A DNA stretch of 64,000 nt from Romanomermis culicivorax (taxonomy: Eukaryota > Nematoda > Enoplea > Mermithida > Mermithidae). Position numbers and translations under genes: made by a program. Positions 37,501 to 44,965 of this stretch are shown here, piece by piece. Under the pieces are notes generated by a model. It searched no databases and was not told the origin of the DNA. It saw nothing but the letters and a program-made list of their open reading frames with translations. The stretch lies in NCBI GenBank assembly GCA_963922205.1, contig CAWUHX010000376.1, positions 124,001-188,000 of the forward strand, read 5' to 3'. Every line of letters starts with the position of its first letter. Position 1 is the stretch's first letter.

Positions 37501-40500
37501 CTGAACTCAAAGCCCAAAGCCCCGACATATTTTCAAATACAACATGTGCAGGCCCCTAAAATTACTTATGGCTAGAATGTTGTATGTTACAATACAACAG
37601 GAATCTACGAGGTCTGCTTTGGTCTAGTCAAGGAGTGGTTCTAACTGTACACATACACACCTGAGTATAGTTTCTCCCTCTAGGCAAAGGAAATACCTGC
37701 ACAACAATCAGATATTATGTCAAAAAGTCCAACCAACTTTTGATACTGTTGTATGGTAACATATACAACATTCCACCCATAGGATTGATGATTCAGCTAA
37801 TCCACGGGGCCCAAATCCAGCCATTTTTGTTGAACCCTGGTCACGATGGTCACACCTACGCCGACATTGGCCAGTGGTAGGACAGCTTCGGCATGACCCA
37901 GAATCCCTTCAACACTACTAGAAAACCATCCATTTGTTAATTTGGGTTAGCTTCTCAAACCTTTCACTTTAGAAACTGGATCCAGAATTCTAATTACAAT
38001 CAACCTAAGTTGAAACTGAGATCCTTATTTCAACTTCTCTCAACTTACATACTAACTGTTAACTTCACTGGTACAGAGCTTACCCCCCCCTAACTTATTT
38101 CCCAATATTAATTTATTTTTCAAATATAGCACACGCTCACCCTTGTCAAAATGAGGTACCAATTTGTTCTATAAACTGTTGTAGCGCATTGGCAACTTTT
38201 CGAATGGACGCAGTGCGCTTTGTCTTGCGAATGTTCTAGCAAATTGTTCTGACAATAGCACGCTGAACCTAGAATAGCCTTCAATCGGAGGTTGCGCGCC
38301 GGTGCTCGACATCCTTTGTAGTCAGATTTGCCCATCATTTCCGTGGTGGCGTTCGATTGGAAGTTAGCTTTGCAAAGTAGTGGATCGGCCATGGTTCGAT
38401 CGAGATCTGTGAAGGTGATAGAAGTTTGATTTGGAGTTTGGACATTGTCTGGCCTAATTAAGTCAAGGAATGTTCCCGTTTGATGCATGGTGTGACAATA
38501 CGCAAAGAGTGTGATGATGCATTTTCCTCTGAAACTGTTAACCTGATATTACGCATCCAAGTCACAAACCCAGATATTGATTTTTGTGACAGGCACTGTA
38601 TGCAGAGCTATGCAGTCAGTCATTGAGCAGCTACCACCATGTGTGCGAGAAATGTCAACTGGTGACAGTACAAGGGGGCCTATTGCCCACTCATTAGGGG
38701 GATGTTGACAAAGTGGTGGAAATGCAGGTTAGAGTGTTGGGGATGTGCTCATGGTAGCAGTGTTCCAAAATTGATCATTTGGGTTAACAAACAATTTGGC
38801 CAAAAGGCATATGATTTTATCATTTTGATAATTTGTTATCATCTGGTGTGCATCACTCTGATGATAGGTAGTAGGTATACTACAGAAACATCGCTCACCA
38901 CTGTATTATTGTGTGTTATATTGTGTCATTCTAATAAAGGTTTTTCACATTTTTATGCGCTTGTAAGGCCCAGCAATTAATTCTTAGCACTAGAATATTT
39001 ACGTATTGCTATTCATTATTATTACTATGTATACCTTGCCCCACTGAGGGCAAGTAGATACTGTGAGTTGGAACCATTACCACACCATGACAGCCCTCAA
39101 CCTCATTTGGACATTTGTCTTAGCCTGCAGCAAGTATTTGACGCAAGCCTAATTGCTTTTCAATTGCAAGCTTGTGTCCAGTTCAGGGTCAGCAAGCTCA
39201 GGTTAGGCTGCGACTAAAGCTTGCATTTAGTCTACTGGAGAACTGTTGCACTGTACTAGCCTTTACTAACAGGAAGCTATCTTGAGTGACCTACAGTAAT
39301 CAGCCATGTACAAGCCAATAGCATTTTCATTTTTTTTTAAGTTTTTTGTTTTTTGACCTAAGTTTTTTGACCTAAGCAGAGACCTGAAGATAACAACAGT
39401 CTTGGAACTCTGAGTACCAAAGTTAACATTTAAAACACAGTTCTCATTGCCTCTGAGCTCACTGGTCATCAGAAGTTCTGAACTGTAACTGGTTGTGAGC
39501 ATGATAGGATGAATTTTACCACTGTAAAGGGCCTACTATAACTCGCCGCATAGTGCTGTATGGTGCCACATTGAGCTGCTATACTTTGCCGCATACGCCA
39601 TATGGTGCCATGCAGTGCGGTATCATGCATGATCAGTAGCTGCTATACTTACATGCCCGGTGTGGGGCTGTGTGGCGCCCTATAACGCATGATAAGTAGC
39701 TGCTATGCTTACGTGCCATACAGCACTGTAGGGCGCCCTACAGCAGTGTATGGCACTGTACAATGAAGTATAGTAGGCCCTTAATTCTACCTAAATATTT
39801 CCCCCTGTAAAGGTTAGAATTTGTTGAATGGTGATTAGGTGCCCTATTCTCTACAGTAACCAATGTCCCATCCCAGTATCTATAAATTTTTCACACATTT
39901 CACACTTACAGCAATATGGAACCTTCTGCCAATTTGTTAAATACTTTCTATGTTCGTGAAATATTTTAGCTATGATCGATTGTATCAACGGGCACCAGTG
40001 CAGATTCTTTTTGTAAAGATCGCTGTAGCACTTGTGGGACAGAACCTTACATTCTGGGCAAAATTTGAGCACGTTTGGATCGCAAAGGTATTTACAGCTA
40101 ATAATTGGAGAAAAAATTAATTGCGTTTTTACGCGTGCAGGATGACCATTTAGCTCACTAGGCGTTTCCAGCACCACTGAGGCAAGGCACCGGGGCATTA
40201 ATGTTTACGTAGTCGATGGAATAGTCGTTGCAGATGGGGATGTTCAAACTGTAAGCTGCACCTGTGTTCATGCGTATCAATTCCTAGAAAATGGGCAATT
40301 AAGGTAAAACAAATGAAAAGTTTTGCAATTATGTGGTGTGCCCAAATCCATGCGGATGGTGTGTCAGAAAAATAATGCTTGGTGAGGGGCTTGAACCTTG
40401 GACCTTCTGCATACAAAGCAGACACACTGTGCTAATTGAGCCATGCGGATGGTTTGGAAATTGTGATTGTAGTAGTGGTGGTGAATGTGGGGCATGCCGC

Positions 40501-42261
40501 TTAATGAACAGCGGGATGCACTATTACAACAATTAACTTTGAATATTTTTTCTGTACAATTTGTAAATGCTCCCGTTAAACTTGTCTTTGTGTGGTTGGC
40601 TTTACCAAAAACTTTTTGAAATTTTGAAAAAAATTCAATTTTTGTATTAATTTTCAAATTTTGGAAGCCAACAGAAATATTAAGAAATTCAGTGTAGGGA
40701 TGATGGAAATGATGACAATAATCTCATTTTTCTGGATAATTTTGAGGAGATGCATGATTGATGCTAAGGATTATGTGGCACTTATTTGGTAAAATAATAT
40801 TTTTCAAATTTTTTGCAGGTACACCTACCCATTTTCCTATAGCTGGAAAGGCAGGCTCTACAGGACTATACGGTCATATAAGTGCCCACCTTACATGAGA
40901 GGTGTGCTTCAGGTGCTTTTCACGGCCTAGTGGAGGCCATATTCCGCAGGCTGGTGTCTGCCTGATAAGCAGGACTTGTTCAGCTAAGCTACCTACCTCA
41001 TTAATGGAATAGGCCCACCTCCTCATACACCGCACTATCGCCAACATGCTAACTGGGCTGAGTGGACCCTGGCAAGCAGCGTTCCAAGCTGGCCTACACA
41101 ATTTATCTACCCTGAGAGGATGAAAGGCTGTGTTTGGCTGGGCCAGCTACCAGAAATTTAATTTCGGGTTACACGCGGAATAGAACCTGGTTCTTGAGTC
41201 TAGCAGTCAGAGGGGATAACCACTGAACCAAGGCGACCCTAAGTAATATTTTTTGCTGGAGCAGGTTTTTTGATGGTTTCACATATCTTTTACTGTATTT
41301 CAGGACACATTCCGCAATTTTTCACTAAAACCACCTGGCAACATGGATTCATGTCCCAAAACTGGTCGCGTCAGGGTCACGCTGCAGGCCCACTTACCAG
41401 TACACTTGTAGCTCTATTCACACGCTGATCGCAACGTCCACAAAGTGCGGCGTTGCTACTGGAAGCCTGGACATCGTTCACAATCAAATACACGTTTCCG
41501 TAGAGTGGTTCAATTTCCAATTCCGCTATGGGATTTTCATTGCCGGGTATTGTGAAAAAAGTTTTCTAAATTCAAAGATTCTAATTTGCGGGGTGACAAC
41601 ATCTTGGCCAAAAAAAAAATCTTACAGATCCTTGGCCAGTTTTCGTACCCAATCCGACCGGGTAGACGATATAGACGCCGGTACGTTCCCTGTAGGGTAG
41701 TAGTTCGGGGATTTCGGCGTTGGCGCCATGCCTTAGCGGGTAAGCGTTATAATTGTGATGCAAAAGTTTCATCATCTACAAGGAGACTTTGGCTTAAAAT
41801 GGCTTACTGTAGGTATACTGATCAAAAAGTCTACTCTAGATACTCGCCCTTGGGATTACTGTAATTTCAACATATTGTTTTATTTACTGTAATATAACAC
41901 ATGCAAGTTACTTTCGACTACTTACTGTAAGATGTGCAGGTTCATATTATACACTTACAGTATACCTACAGTAAGCCAAAAAATCATCAACTACCCACCG
42001 TCTGTTTGCCTTTATAATTGATAACTGCCGTAACAGCGTAGTCGACCCAAGTAACGATTTTAGAATTGCGGGCCGCCGTCGGATGCGTTGATACGTTGAC
42101 GTACAAGGAAAACTTGTACGTCCGTTGGGCGTCGAGGTAACCATTGTAAAGGAAGACGGGCAGGCCGCCGTGGCACGGTACGAATTTGTAATATTGATTG
42201 TCGAAAGATCGGACAAAAAGTTGGCCGACGTAGCCGCAAGTACAAGATTTTCCTGGTGGAC
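16387..42261 (-). CDS. large extracellular EGF-repeat protein, 19 exons visible, partial at both ends
   Basis: Nineteen minus-strand exons (listed separately) total 3522 coding bases, about 1174 codons. All 18 introns have GT-AG ends and every junction keeps the frame. The phases in order are 0,0,0,2,1,0,1,1,1,1,1,1,0,1,1,1,1,1. The first seven exons code for an unrecognised Cys-containing extracellular region. The remaining twelve code for about 14 EGF-like modules, at least seven starting with a calcium-binding type D/N/E-x-D/E/Q-E-C signature. Phase-1 symmetric EGF exons are typical of matrix and cell-surface proteins. Fibrillin-like FBN-1 and the MUP-4/MUA-3 hemidesmosome proteins of nematodes are possible relatives, but I cannot choose between them. 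The first exon seen starts mid-codon and the last ends at a donor, so the gene runs past 42261 and past the left side. Introns range from 60 to over 5000 bases and are packed with repeats. Confidence 0.85.
16557..16826 (-). CDS. EGF-repeat gene, exon 18
   Basis: Acceptor ttgtaacag, donor GTTG|gtagga; 270 bases. Two EGF modules: DIEECTQLNMRVC ... CVCGKGFEE and VPECERGIAQC ... CQCSKGFVPQ. Both contain NTIGSYRC. Confidence 0.9.
17033..17615. repeat. dispersed LTR-like repeat, copy A
   Basis: Matches 54742-55318 in the same orientation with many small differences, from TGTGATA through a shared TATTTAAAGAGA. The length and TATA-like motif suggest a solo LTR, but the ends are not fixed. Confidence 0.55.
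17616..18699. other. intronic sequence without a recognised gene
   Basis: Includes repeats of AAGTGAGCGAATTTCTA near 17875-17910, a T-rich block at 17990-18130, and a direct repeat of GTCGAAAACTCCGCCCAGGC at about 18409-18455. No exon seen. Confidence 0.4.
18700..19230 (+). repeat. dispersed repeat, copy A
   Basis: Shares CACTCCTAACCTGGTGG, AGCAGCACC, TATAGCCAGTACCAG and CTAATGTGACATGGC with the complement of 52970-53420. Both copies are degraded. The class is not known. Confidence 0.5.
19231..20050. repeat. foldback structure with pyrimidine-rich and purine-rich arms
   Basis: The T-rich left part (about 19240-19400) is an imperfect inverted copy of the A-rich right part (about 19880-20045), for example TTTGTCTCTG...CATCTACTTTTTTC against its complement. 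The centre is strongly pyrimidine-rich. Confidence 0.6.
20480..21145. mobile_element. foldback element carrying a tRNA-like insert
   Basis: Repeats of GTAGAAAGTAYGCC-GAAGCTTCAA-GTAAAATT on the left (20520-20640, 20865-20905) recur inverted at 21055-21140. The same motif and inverted layout occur at 36300-37050. The centre holds a minus-strand tRNA-Thr-like unit. Confidence 0.55.
20694..20766 (-). tRNA. tRNA-Thr(TGT)-like gene, solitary copy
   Basis: 73 bases that fold as a cloverleaf with loop CTTGTCT (anticodon TGT), B box GGTTCGAGCCC and T-rich sequence after the 3' end. There are mismatches in the acceptor and anticodon stems, so it may be a pseudogene. Its flanks match the array at 43360-45600. 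Confidence 0.4.
21255..21325 (-). other. degenerate tRNA-like sequence
   Basis: The complement contains GTTCAAATCC (B-box-like) and acceptor-like ACTCGGT...ACGAGT with a T-rich end. The stems are imperfect. Probably a tRNA-derived SINE head. Confidence 0.3.
21759..21963. mobile_element. short element of the GGGTCCAAAATTTT minisatellite family
   Basis: Begins TAGAGATGTATCGGG and ends CAGATACATCTATA, which are inverted. The inside is degenerate copies, on the opposite strand, of the unit found at 59235-63075. It interrupts the 63-bp repeat. Confidence 0.6.
22061..22213 (-). CDS. EGF-repeat gene, exon 17
   Basis: Acceptor aaaattag, donor AAAG|gtgaaa; 153 bases, phase 1. Calcium-binding type EGF, NIDECLRMDLNNC ... 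CFCKRGFTGNG. Confidence 0.85.
22280..22396 (-). CDS. EGF-repeat gene, exon 16
   Basis: Acceptor catttctag, donor CACA|gtaata; 117 bases, phase 1. EGF-like CSRCDPLKQTC ... CKCNLGYMMMPDGQC. Confidence 0.85.
22537..22665 (-). CDS. EGF-repeat gene, exon 15
   Basis: Acceptor ttacctcag, donor GAAA|gtaagc; 129 bases, phase 1. EGF module DPCESNPC ... CICLKGYTQQGQRC. Confidence 0.85.
22728..22893 (-). CDS. EGF-repeat gene, exon 14
   Basis: Acceptor tcaacttag, donor TACA|gtaaga; 166 bases. EGF module ending CRCKVGFMGDGRSC. Confidence 0.85.
22953..23137 (+). repeat. interstitial telomere repeat (TTAGGC)n, array 1
   Basis: About 30 copies of the nematode telomere hexamer, mostly perfect, in the intron between EGF exons 13 and 14. 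It starts within a few bases of the donor of exon 13. Confidence 0.95.
23144..23247 (-). CDS. EGF-repeat gene, exon 13
   Basis: Acceptor tttgtgtag, donor AAA|gtgagt; 104 bases, leaving phase 0. A short Cys-rich module ending CQCLPGYVK. The TTAGGC array begins a few bases inside the following intron. Confidence 0.8.
23312..23572 (-). CDS. EGF-repeat gene, exon 12
   Basis: Acceptor ctctcttgcag, donor AAAG|gtatgc; 261 bases. Two EGF modules; the second starts DIDEC and ends CECKSGFVGDGFSC. Confidence 0.9.
23680..24290. repeat. GATGAGGC minisatellite
   Basis: Imperfect units of roughly 25-35 bases, such as GGCTGGAGGCCAGATGAGG, in the intron between EGF exons 11 and 12. Purine-rich on the + strand. 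Confidence 0.75.
24383..24523 (-). CDS. EGF-repeat gene, exon 11
   Basis: Acceptor gcactttag, donor GTCG|gtaagc; 141 bases, phase 1. EVDECTSGIAEC ... CRCRLGWQG, one EGF module. Confidence 0.85.
24680..26532. repeat. 86-bp satellite, about 21 copies
   Basis: Each unit runs GTGTATAAATTGTTAGGCATTT ... ATGTTAGTTTTCTT ... GGACTATGCAAATTTATATG. A shorter variant with TTTTTTGTCCACCCTGGAC is interspersed. It fills the intron between EGF exons 10 and 11. 26533-27005 has no recognised feature. Confidence 0.9.
27006..27131 (-). CDS. EGF-repeat gene, exon 10
   Basis: Acceptor gatattcag, donor AAAG|gtaaaa; 126 bases, phase 1. One calcium-binding EGF module, DIDECAEC ... CVCLPGYFG. Confidence 0.85.
27198..27347 (-). 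CDS. EGF-repeat gene, exon 9
   Basis: Acceptor tgaattttag, donor ATTG|gtgggc; 150 bases, phase 1 at both ends. One EGF-like module with six Cys, ending KCVCKTGFRMNPLRKSC. Confidence 0.8.
27390..28110. repeat. about 60-bp degenerate tandem repeat
   Basis: Units contain ACATTACAATATTCATTTAA and TAATGTAAAAAATTCATTTT, about 12 copies, in the intron between EGF exons 8 and 9. Confidence 0.7.
28380..32290. repeat. 17-bp AT-rich satellite, 3.9 kb
   Basis: Unit GTTTAATTTAATTTAAA and variants (GAAATTTAATTTAATTT, ATAGTTTAATTTA), almost without G or C. Blocks such as GGCATAGTTTAAGTTGCAGTTT recur at about 29680, 30480, 31230 and 31920, showing a higher-order repeat. Same intron as the 60-bp repeat. Confidence 0.9.
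32462..32806 (-). CDS. EGF-repeat gene, exon 8
   Basis: Acceptor tttcaatccag, donor TGTG|gtaagg; 345 bases. The split codon gives DIQEC, a calcium-binding EGF start. It ends with a second EGF-like module, FCDKRPCSPHADC ... CTCRPGFSS. A Pro-rich PPPGVTEIPPP linker lies between. Confidence 0.85.
32968..33040 (+). repeat. GACAAYTGAGCGCC repeats, left flank of telomere array
   Basis: About five copies in the forward orientation directly before the TTAGGC array. Confidence 0.85.
33043..33488 (+). repeat. interstitial telomere repeat (TTAGGC)n, array 2
   Basis: About 74 copies, nearly all perfect, with a few changes at the left end and one near 33153. It lies in the intron between EGF exons 7 and 8. 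Confidence 0.97.
33533..33685 (-). repeat. GACAAYTGAGCGCC repeats, right flank, inverted
   Basis: About ten copies of GGCGCTCAATTGTC and variants, the complement of the left flank. Together they make an inverted repeat around the telomere array. Confidence 0.85.
33893..34092 (+). mobile_element. tRNA-derived SINE
   Basis: Starts with tRNA-like GCCCAGATGGCCTAGTGGATAG (A box TGGCCTAGTGG) and a B-box-like AGTCCAAACCC. The tail holds a CTGAGGA...GAAA hairpin and a GTGTTATATTGTGTG end shared with 38858-38945. Confidence 0.6.
33999..34028 (+). ncRNA. hammerhead-like core motif 1
   Basis: CTGAGGA, one A, then a 7-bp stem GGTAGTA/TACTGCC with loop GGTT, then GAAA. This is the conserved core of a hammerhead ribozyme around stem II. 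Stems I and III were not found with certainty. Confidence 0.3.
34093..34925. mobile_element. hAT-like non-autonomous DNA transposon
   Basis: Ends TAGAGCACGGATT.TTAAGTGC, inverted at the right. Perfect 8-bp direct repeats GTTATAAT at 34085-34092 and 34926-34933. The inside is AT-rich with many GTTAAA-type hairpins and no transposase. It landed in the tail of the SINE. Confidence 0.85.
35069..35354 (-). CDS. EGF-repeat gene, exon 7
   Basis: Acceptor ttttttcag, donor CAAG|gtcagt; 286 bases. Starts QAFMTQGCKQRCMC and ends with an EGF-like half ...VWCKPGFSGC. Confidence 0.8.
35621..36146 (+). repeat. LTR of the TGTTGTA family, copy 1
   Basis: 526 bases with perfect ends TGTTGTA and TACAACA. Similar over most of its length to 37056-37544. 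No clear target duplication. Confidence 0.75.
36300..37055. mobile_element. long-armed foldback element
   Basis: The left arm (36310-36520, GGTAGACAAAAGATACCCATG ... GTAGAAAGTACGC) is inverted at 36770-37050. Arms are over 200 bases with moderate divergence. It ends at the start of LTR copy 2. Confidence 0.7.
37056..37544 (+). repeat. LTR of the TGTTGTA family, copy 2
   Basis: Starts TGTTGTAGTGTG and ends TACAACA. Shares the GCGCATGAGGCCCGCAAGTA block and the GGCGTGGGAAATAC block with copy 1. The two could also be the LTRs of one short element. Confidence 0.75.
37575..37773. mobile_element. 200-bp MITE
   Basis: Ends GAATGTTGTATGTTACAATA and an inverted copy near 37746-37773, about 28 bases of imperfect terminal repeat. 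No gene inside. Confidence 0.7.
38141..38406 (-). CDS. EGF-repeat gene, exon 6
   Basis: Acceptor caccttcacag, donor AGG|gtgagc; 266 bases, phase 1 in and phase 0 out. Contains ACYCQNN and HCVHSKSCQC. Family not recognised. Confidence 0.75.
38735..39395 (+). repeat. diverged solo LTR related to the gypsy LTR
   Basis: Starts TGTTGGGGATGTGCT and ends GATAACA. The last 150 bases align well with 13400-13553 (ACTGTTGCACTGT, AGTGACCTACAGTA, TACAAGCC, CTAAGCAGAGA). The middle carries other inserts, including the SINE-like tail at 38858-38945. Confidence 0.75.
38858..38888 (+). ncRNA. hammerhead-like core motif 2
   Basis: CTGATGA, two bases, stem GTAGTA/TACTAC with loop GGTA, then GAAA. The stem differs from motif 1 but still pairs. 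Followed by the same GTGTGTTATATTGTG tail. Confidence 0.3.
39525..39784. mobile_element. TIR element with AAGGGCCTACTATA ends
   Basis: Left AAAGGGCCTACTATA and right TATAGTAGGCCCTTA are inverted. Inner GCTGTATGGTGCC-type repeats are also partly inverted. No gene. Confidence 0.7.
39910..40097 (-). CDS. EGF-repeat gene, exon 5
   Basis: Acceptor caattattag, donor TGCT|gtaagt; 188 bases. Cys-rich: CKYLC, FCPEC, KCYS, WCPL, PYC. Not an EGF pattern. Confidence 0.7.
40159..40283 (-). CDS. EGF-repeat gene, exon 4
   Basis: Acceptor cattttctag, donor CCTA|gtgagc. The donor splits what would otherwise be a TAG stop, and joining to exon 5 restores a Tyr codon. 125 bases, ending phase 2. Codes for ELIRMNTGAAYS... 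CLSGAGNA. An earlier donor (gtaaac at 40203-40208) is possible but breaks the frame. Confidence 0.7.
40376..40441 (-). pseudogene. tRNA-Thr(TGT)-like pseudogene, D loop shortened
   Basis: Same family as the array at 43483-45531, with flanks CAGAAAAATAATGC and CCACTACTACAATC in the complement. It keeps TCTGCTTTGTATGCAGA but lacks about six bases of the D arm. Confidence 0.6.
40850..41240 (-). mobile_element. tRNA-derived SINE
   Basis: On the minus strand it starts near 41240 with GGTCGCCTTGGTTCAGTGGTTA (A-box-like) and AGGTTCTATTCC (B box), followed by about 300 bases of unrelated body. No terminal repeats. Lies in the intron between EGF exons 3 and 4. Confidence 0.55.
41398..41565 (-). CDS. 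EGF-repeat gene, exon 3
   Basis: Separated from exon 2 by a 60-base intron. Acceptor gaatttag, donor CTG|gtaagt; 56 codons, phase 0. Contains LCGRCDQRVNRA with a CxxC pair. Confidence 0.75.
41626..41775 (-). CDS. EGF-repeat gene, exon 2
   Basis: Acceptor ccttgtag, donor TCT|gtaaga; 50 codons, phase 0 at both ends. Codes for MMKLLHHNYNAYP... through GVYIVYPVGLGTKTGQGS. No known domain seen. Confidence 0.75.
41999..42261 (-). CDS. EGF-repeat gene, visible exon 1
   Basis: Acceptor ttttctcag, donor ACG|gtgggt; 2+261 bases, ending phase 0. Codes for a CTCGYVGQL... region rich in aromatic residues, ending NYKGKQT. No family recognised. No exon was found upstream up to 58636. Confidence 0.75.
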
Positions 42262-42519
42262 CTGAGAAAATATTTTGGTTTACTGTAGCTTTCAGTAGAA
42301 ATTTTAGATGAGTATGTAAATCTGCAGTGTAAAGTCCAGAAATGTATGCATCTTCTTCGATTTTATTGGATAACATTCGCTTTACACTGGTCCTTTTGGT
42401 TTATATGAGACTTGTTTACACTAAAGTTTGCATACATTAATGGAAAAAATAAAGCTTGAAGTCCAACCCATTTCTTTGATATTTAAATTCTCAAGATTCA
42501 CAGGATTTTAGTACTCTCC

Positions 42520-42680
42520 TTGCCGAGAGAAAAAAATCGAAGAAAAAGAAAAAAATGAGAAAAATGAAAAAAACGAAAAAAGTAAAAAAAAAAGAGAAAA
42601 AAAATGAAAAAAGAATAAAAATAAAGAAAAAATTATAATTAAAAAACAAAAAAAACAGAAAAGAAAAAAGAAAAAAACGC
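42520..42680 (+). repeat. homopurine tract
   Basis: About 160 bases of nearly pure A/G on the + strand, mainly A runs broken by single G, C or T. 42262-42519 and 42681-42955 hold no recognised gene. Confidence 0.7.
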
Positions 42681-42955
42681 AAATTCTGAAATTTTGAACT
42701 TGGTGAATTGATAATTTGGATCCTTTTTCAAATTACCACATTTTGGGCTAAAAACAAGCATTTTTGACATTTTCCTGAAAAATCCAAAAAAAAAAGTTTT
42801 TATGAATAACCAATATGTGCGTCGGATTGCCCGTGCGAAATAAGCCTCCCTCGTTTGCCGTCCCTTCTGGTAAAATCCAAGGACGCCCTCCTCCAGCAAA
42901 CCGTGACCTCAGAAATCCACTTTGAAGGGTTCCCGTAAGTTTCAGAAATCTGCCG

Positions 42956-43225
42956 CCCATCTTGATTTTTTTCAAGATAGCATCTTGATTTTTTTTTTCT
43001 TTATCGGATCTTGATTTTTTTCAGGATGTTATCTTAATTTTTTTAAGATGTTATCTTGATTTTTTTTTCAATATTAACTTGAAAACATGTGATGCATTCG
43101 AAAAAATTGTGATGCACTTGAAAAAAGTCGAACATCGAGAAAGTCCTCACATTTTAATTCTTTTGTGATGCATCTTGAAATTTGGGAAGCATCTTGAAAT
43201 TTTTGCGATGCATCTTGAAAAAATG
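42956..43225. repeat. CATCTTGA repeats in both orientations
   Basis: ATCTTGATTTTTTT repeats (42960-43075) followed by GATGCATCTTGAAATTT repeats (43085-43220), partly complementary and able to form hairpins. Confidence 0.6.
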
Positions 43226-43482
43226 TTGTGCACCAAATAATACTGCTCACAGCATCAGAGACTACCTTGTTGCGCCAAGTAAGGGATGGATGTTGTATGG
43301 AAACCCAAAATTCTACTCATGACATTGATGTTTCTGCCAATCCACGAGTTCCGAACCCAGCCATTTTTGTTGAGCCCTGCTGCGGATGGTCATGTTGTAG
43401 TGGTGCATCTGGCTAATCATTACGGGCCATGCCCCGCACTCACCACCACCACTACAACCACTATTTTGGAACCATTCACATG

Positions 43483-43555
43483 GCTCGGTTAGCGCAGTTG
43501 GTAGTGCATCTGCCTTGTATGCAGAAGGTCGAAGGTTCGAGCCCCTCACCAAGCA
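43483..43555 (+). tRNA. tRNA-Thr(TGT)-like, array unit 1
   Basis: 73 bases, full cloverleaf with loop CTTGTAT (anticodon TGT), one mismatch each in the acceptor and T stems. TTATTTTT follows. Confidence 0.5.
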
Positions 43556-43734
43556 TTATTTTTCTGACGCGCCTGCCACATGGATTTGGGCATATGACAT
43601 TGGTGACCGTACCAGGGGCCCTTCCTCCTCGAAGGGGGGAGGGGTGTTGTAGTGGTGCGTCTGGCTAATCATTACGTGCCATGCCCTGCACTCACCACCA
43701 CCACTACAATCACAATTTCTGAACCATCCACGTG

Positions 43735-43798
43735 GCTCGGTTAGCGCAGTTGGTAGCACGTCTGCAGAAGGTCGAGGGTTCAAGCCCCTCACCGAGCA
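43735..43798 (+). pseudogene. tRNA-like unit 2, anticodon loop deleted
   Basis: Identical plan but nine bases (CTTGTATGC) missing between TCTGC and AGA, probably by slippage between TGC repeats. The acceptor stem GCTCGGT/ACCGAGC and the A and B boxes are intact. Confidence 0.7.
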
Positions 43799-43977
43799 TT
43801 ATTTTTCTGACGCGCTGGCCACATGGATTTGGGCATATGACATTAGTGACCGTACCAGGGGCCCTTCCTCCTCCAAGGGGGGAGGGGTGTTGTAGTGGTG
43901 TGTCTGGATAATCATTATGTGGCATGGCTCGCACTCACCACCACTACTACAACCACAATTTCGGAACCATCCACGTG

Positions 43978-44050
43978 GCTTGGTTAGCGCAGTTGGTAGT
44001 GCGTCTGCCTTGTATGCAGAAGGTCGAAGGTTCGAGCCCCTCACCAAGCT
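43978..44050 (+). tRNA. tRNA-Thr(TGT)-like, array unit 3
   Basis: 73 bases, perfect acceptor stem GCTTGGT/ACCAAGC, anticodon TGT, one T-stem mismatch, followed by a T run. Confidence 0.5.
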
Positions 44051-44228
44051 TTATTTTTCTGATGTGCCGGCTACATGGATTTGGACATATGACATTGGTG
44101 ACCGTACCAGGAGCCCTTCCTCCTCAAAGGGGGAGGGGTGTTGTAGTGGTGAGTCTAGCTAATGATTACGCGCCATGCCCCGCACTCACCACCACCACTA
44201 CAACCACAATTTTGGAACCATCCATGTG

Positions 44229-44292
44229 GCTCAGTTAGCGCAGTTGGTAGCACGTCTGCAGAAGGTCGAGGGTTCAAGCCCCTCACCGAGCA
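44229..44292 (+). pseudogene. tRNA-like unit 4, anticodon loop deleted
   Basis: Same nine-base deletion as unit 2. Acceptor GCTCAGT/ACCGAGC. Confidence 0.7.
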
Positions 44293-44470
44293 TTATTTTT
44301 CTGATGTGCCGGCCACATGGATTTAGGCATATGACATTGGTGACCGTACCAGGAGCCCTTCCTCCTGGAAGGGGGAGGGGTGTTGTAGTGGTGCGTCTAG
44401 CTAATCATTACGCGCCATGCCCTGCACTCACCACCACCACTACAATCACAATTTCCAAACCATCCACGTG

Positions 44471-44534
44471 GCTCAGTTAGCACAGTTGGTAGCACGTCTG
44501 CAGAAGGTCGAGGGTTCGAGCCCCTCACCAACCA
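44471..44534 (+). pseudogene. tRNA-like unit 5, anticodon loop deleted
   Basis: Same nine-base deletion. The acceptor stem is weakened (3' side ACCAACC). Confidence 0.7.
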
Positions 44535-44713
44535 TTATTTTTCTGACGCACTGGCCACAGGGATTTGGGCATATGACAGTGGTGACCATACCAGGAGCCC
44601 TTCCTCCTCGAAGGGGGGAGGGGTGTTGTAGTGGTGCATCTGGCTAATCATTATGTGCCATGCCCCGCACTCACCAGCACTACTACAACCACAATTTTGG
44701 AACTATCCATGTG

Positions 44714-44786
44714 GCTCAGTTAGCGCAGTTGGTAGTGCGTCTGTCTTGTATGCAGAAGGTCGAAGGTTCGGGCCCCTCACTGAGCA
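44714..44786 (+). tRNA. tRNA-Thr(TGT)-like, array unit 6
   Basis: 73 bases, anticodon TGT. Stem TCTGT/GCAGA keeps a G-T pair. The B box is changed to GGTTCGGGCCC. Confidence 0.45.
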
Positions 44787-44965
44787 TTATTTTTCTGATG
44801 CACCGGCCACATGGATTTGGGCATATGACATTGGTGACCATACGAGGAGCCCTTCCTCCTGAAAGGGGGGAGGGGTGTTGTAGTGGTGCGTCTGGCTAAT
44901 CAGTACGTGCCATGCCCTGCACTCACTGACACCACTACAACCATAATTTCTGAACCATCCAAGTG

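Noticed and set aside
35621..37544. A single complete non-autonomous LTR element
   Set aside because: Possible, but no target duplication matches at the outer ends and the interior is a separate foldback, so the LTRs were listed singly.
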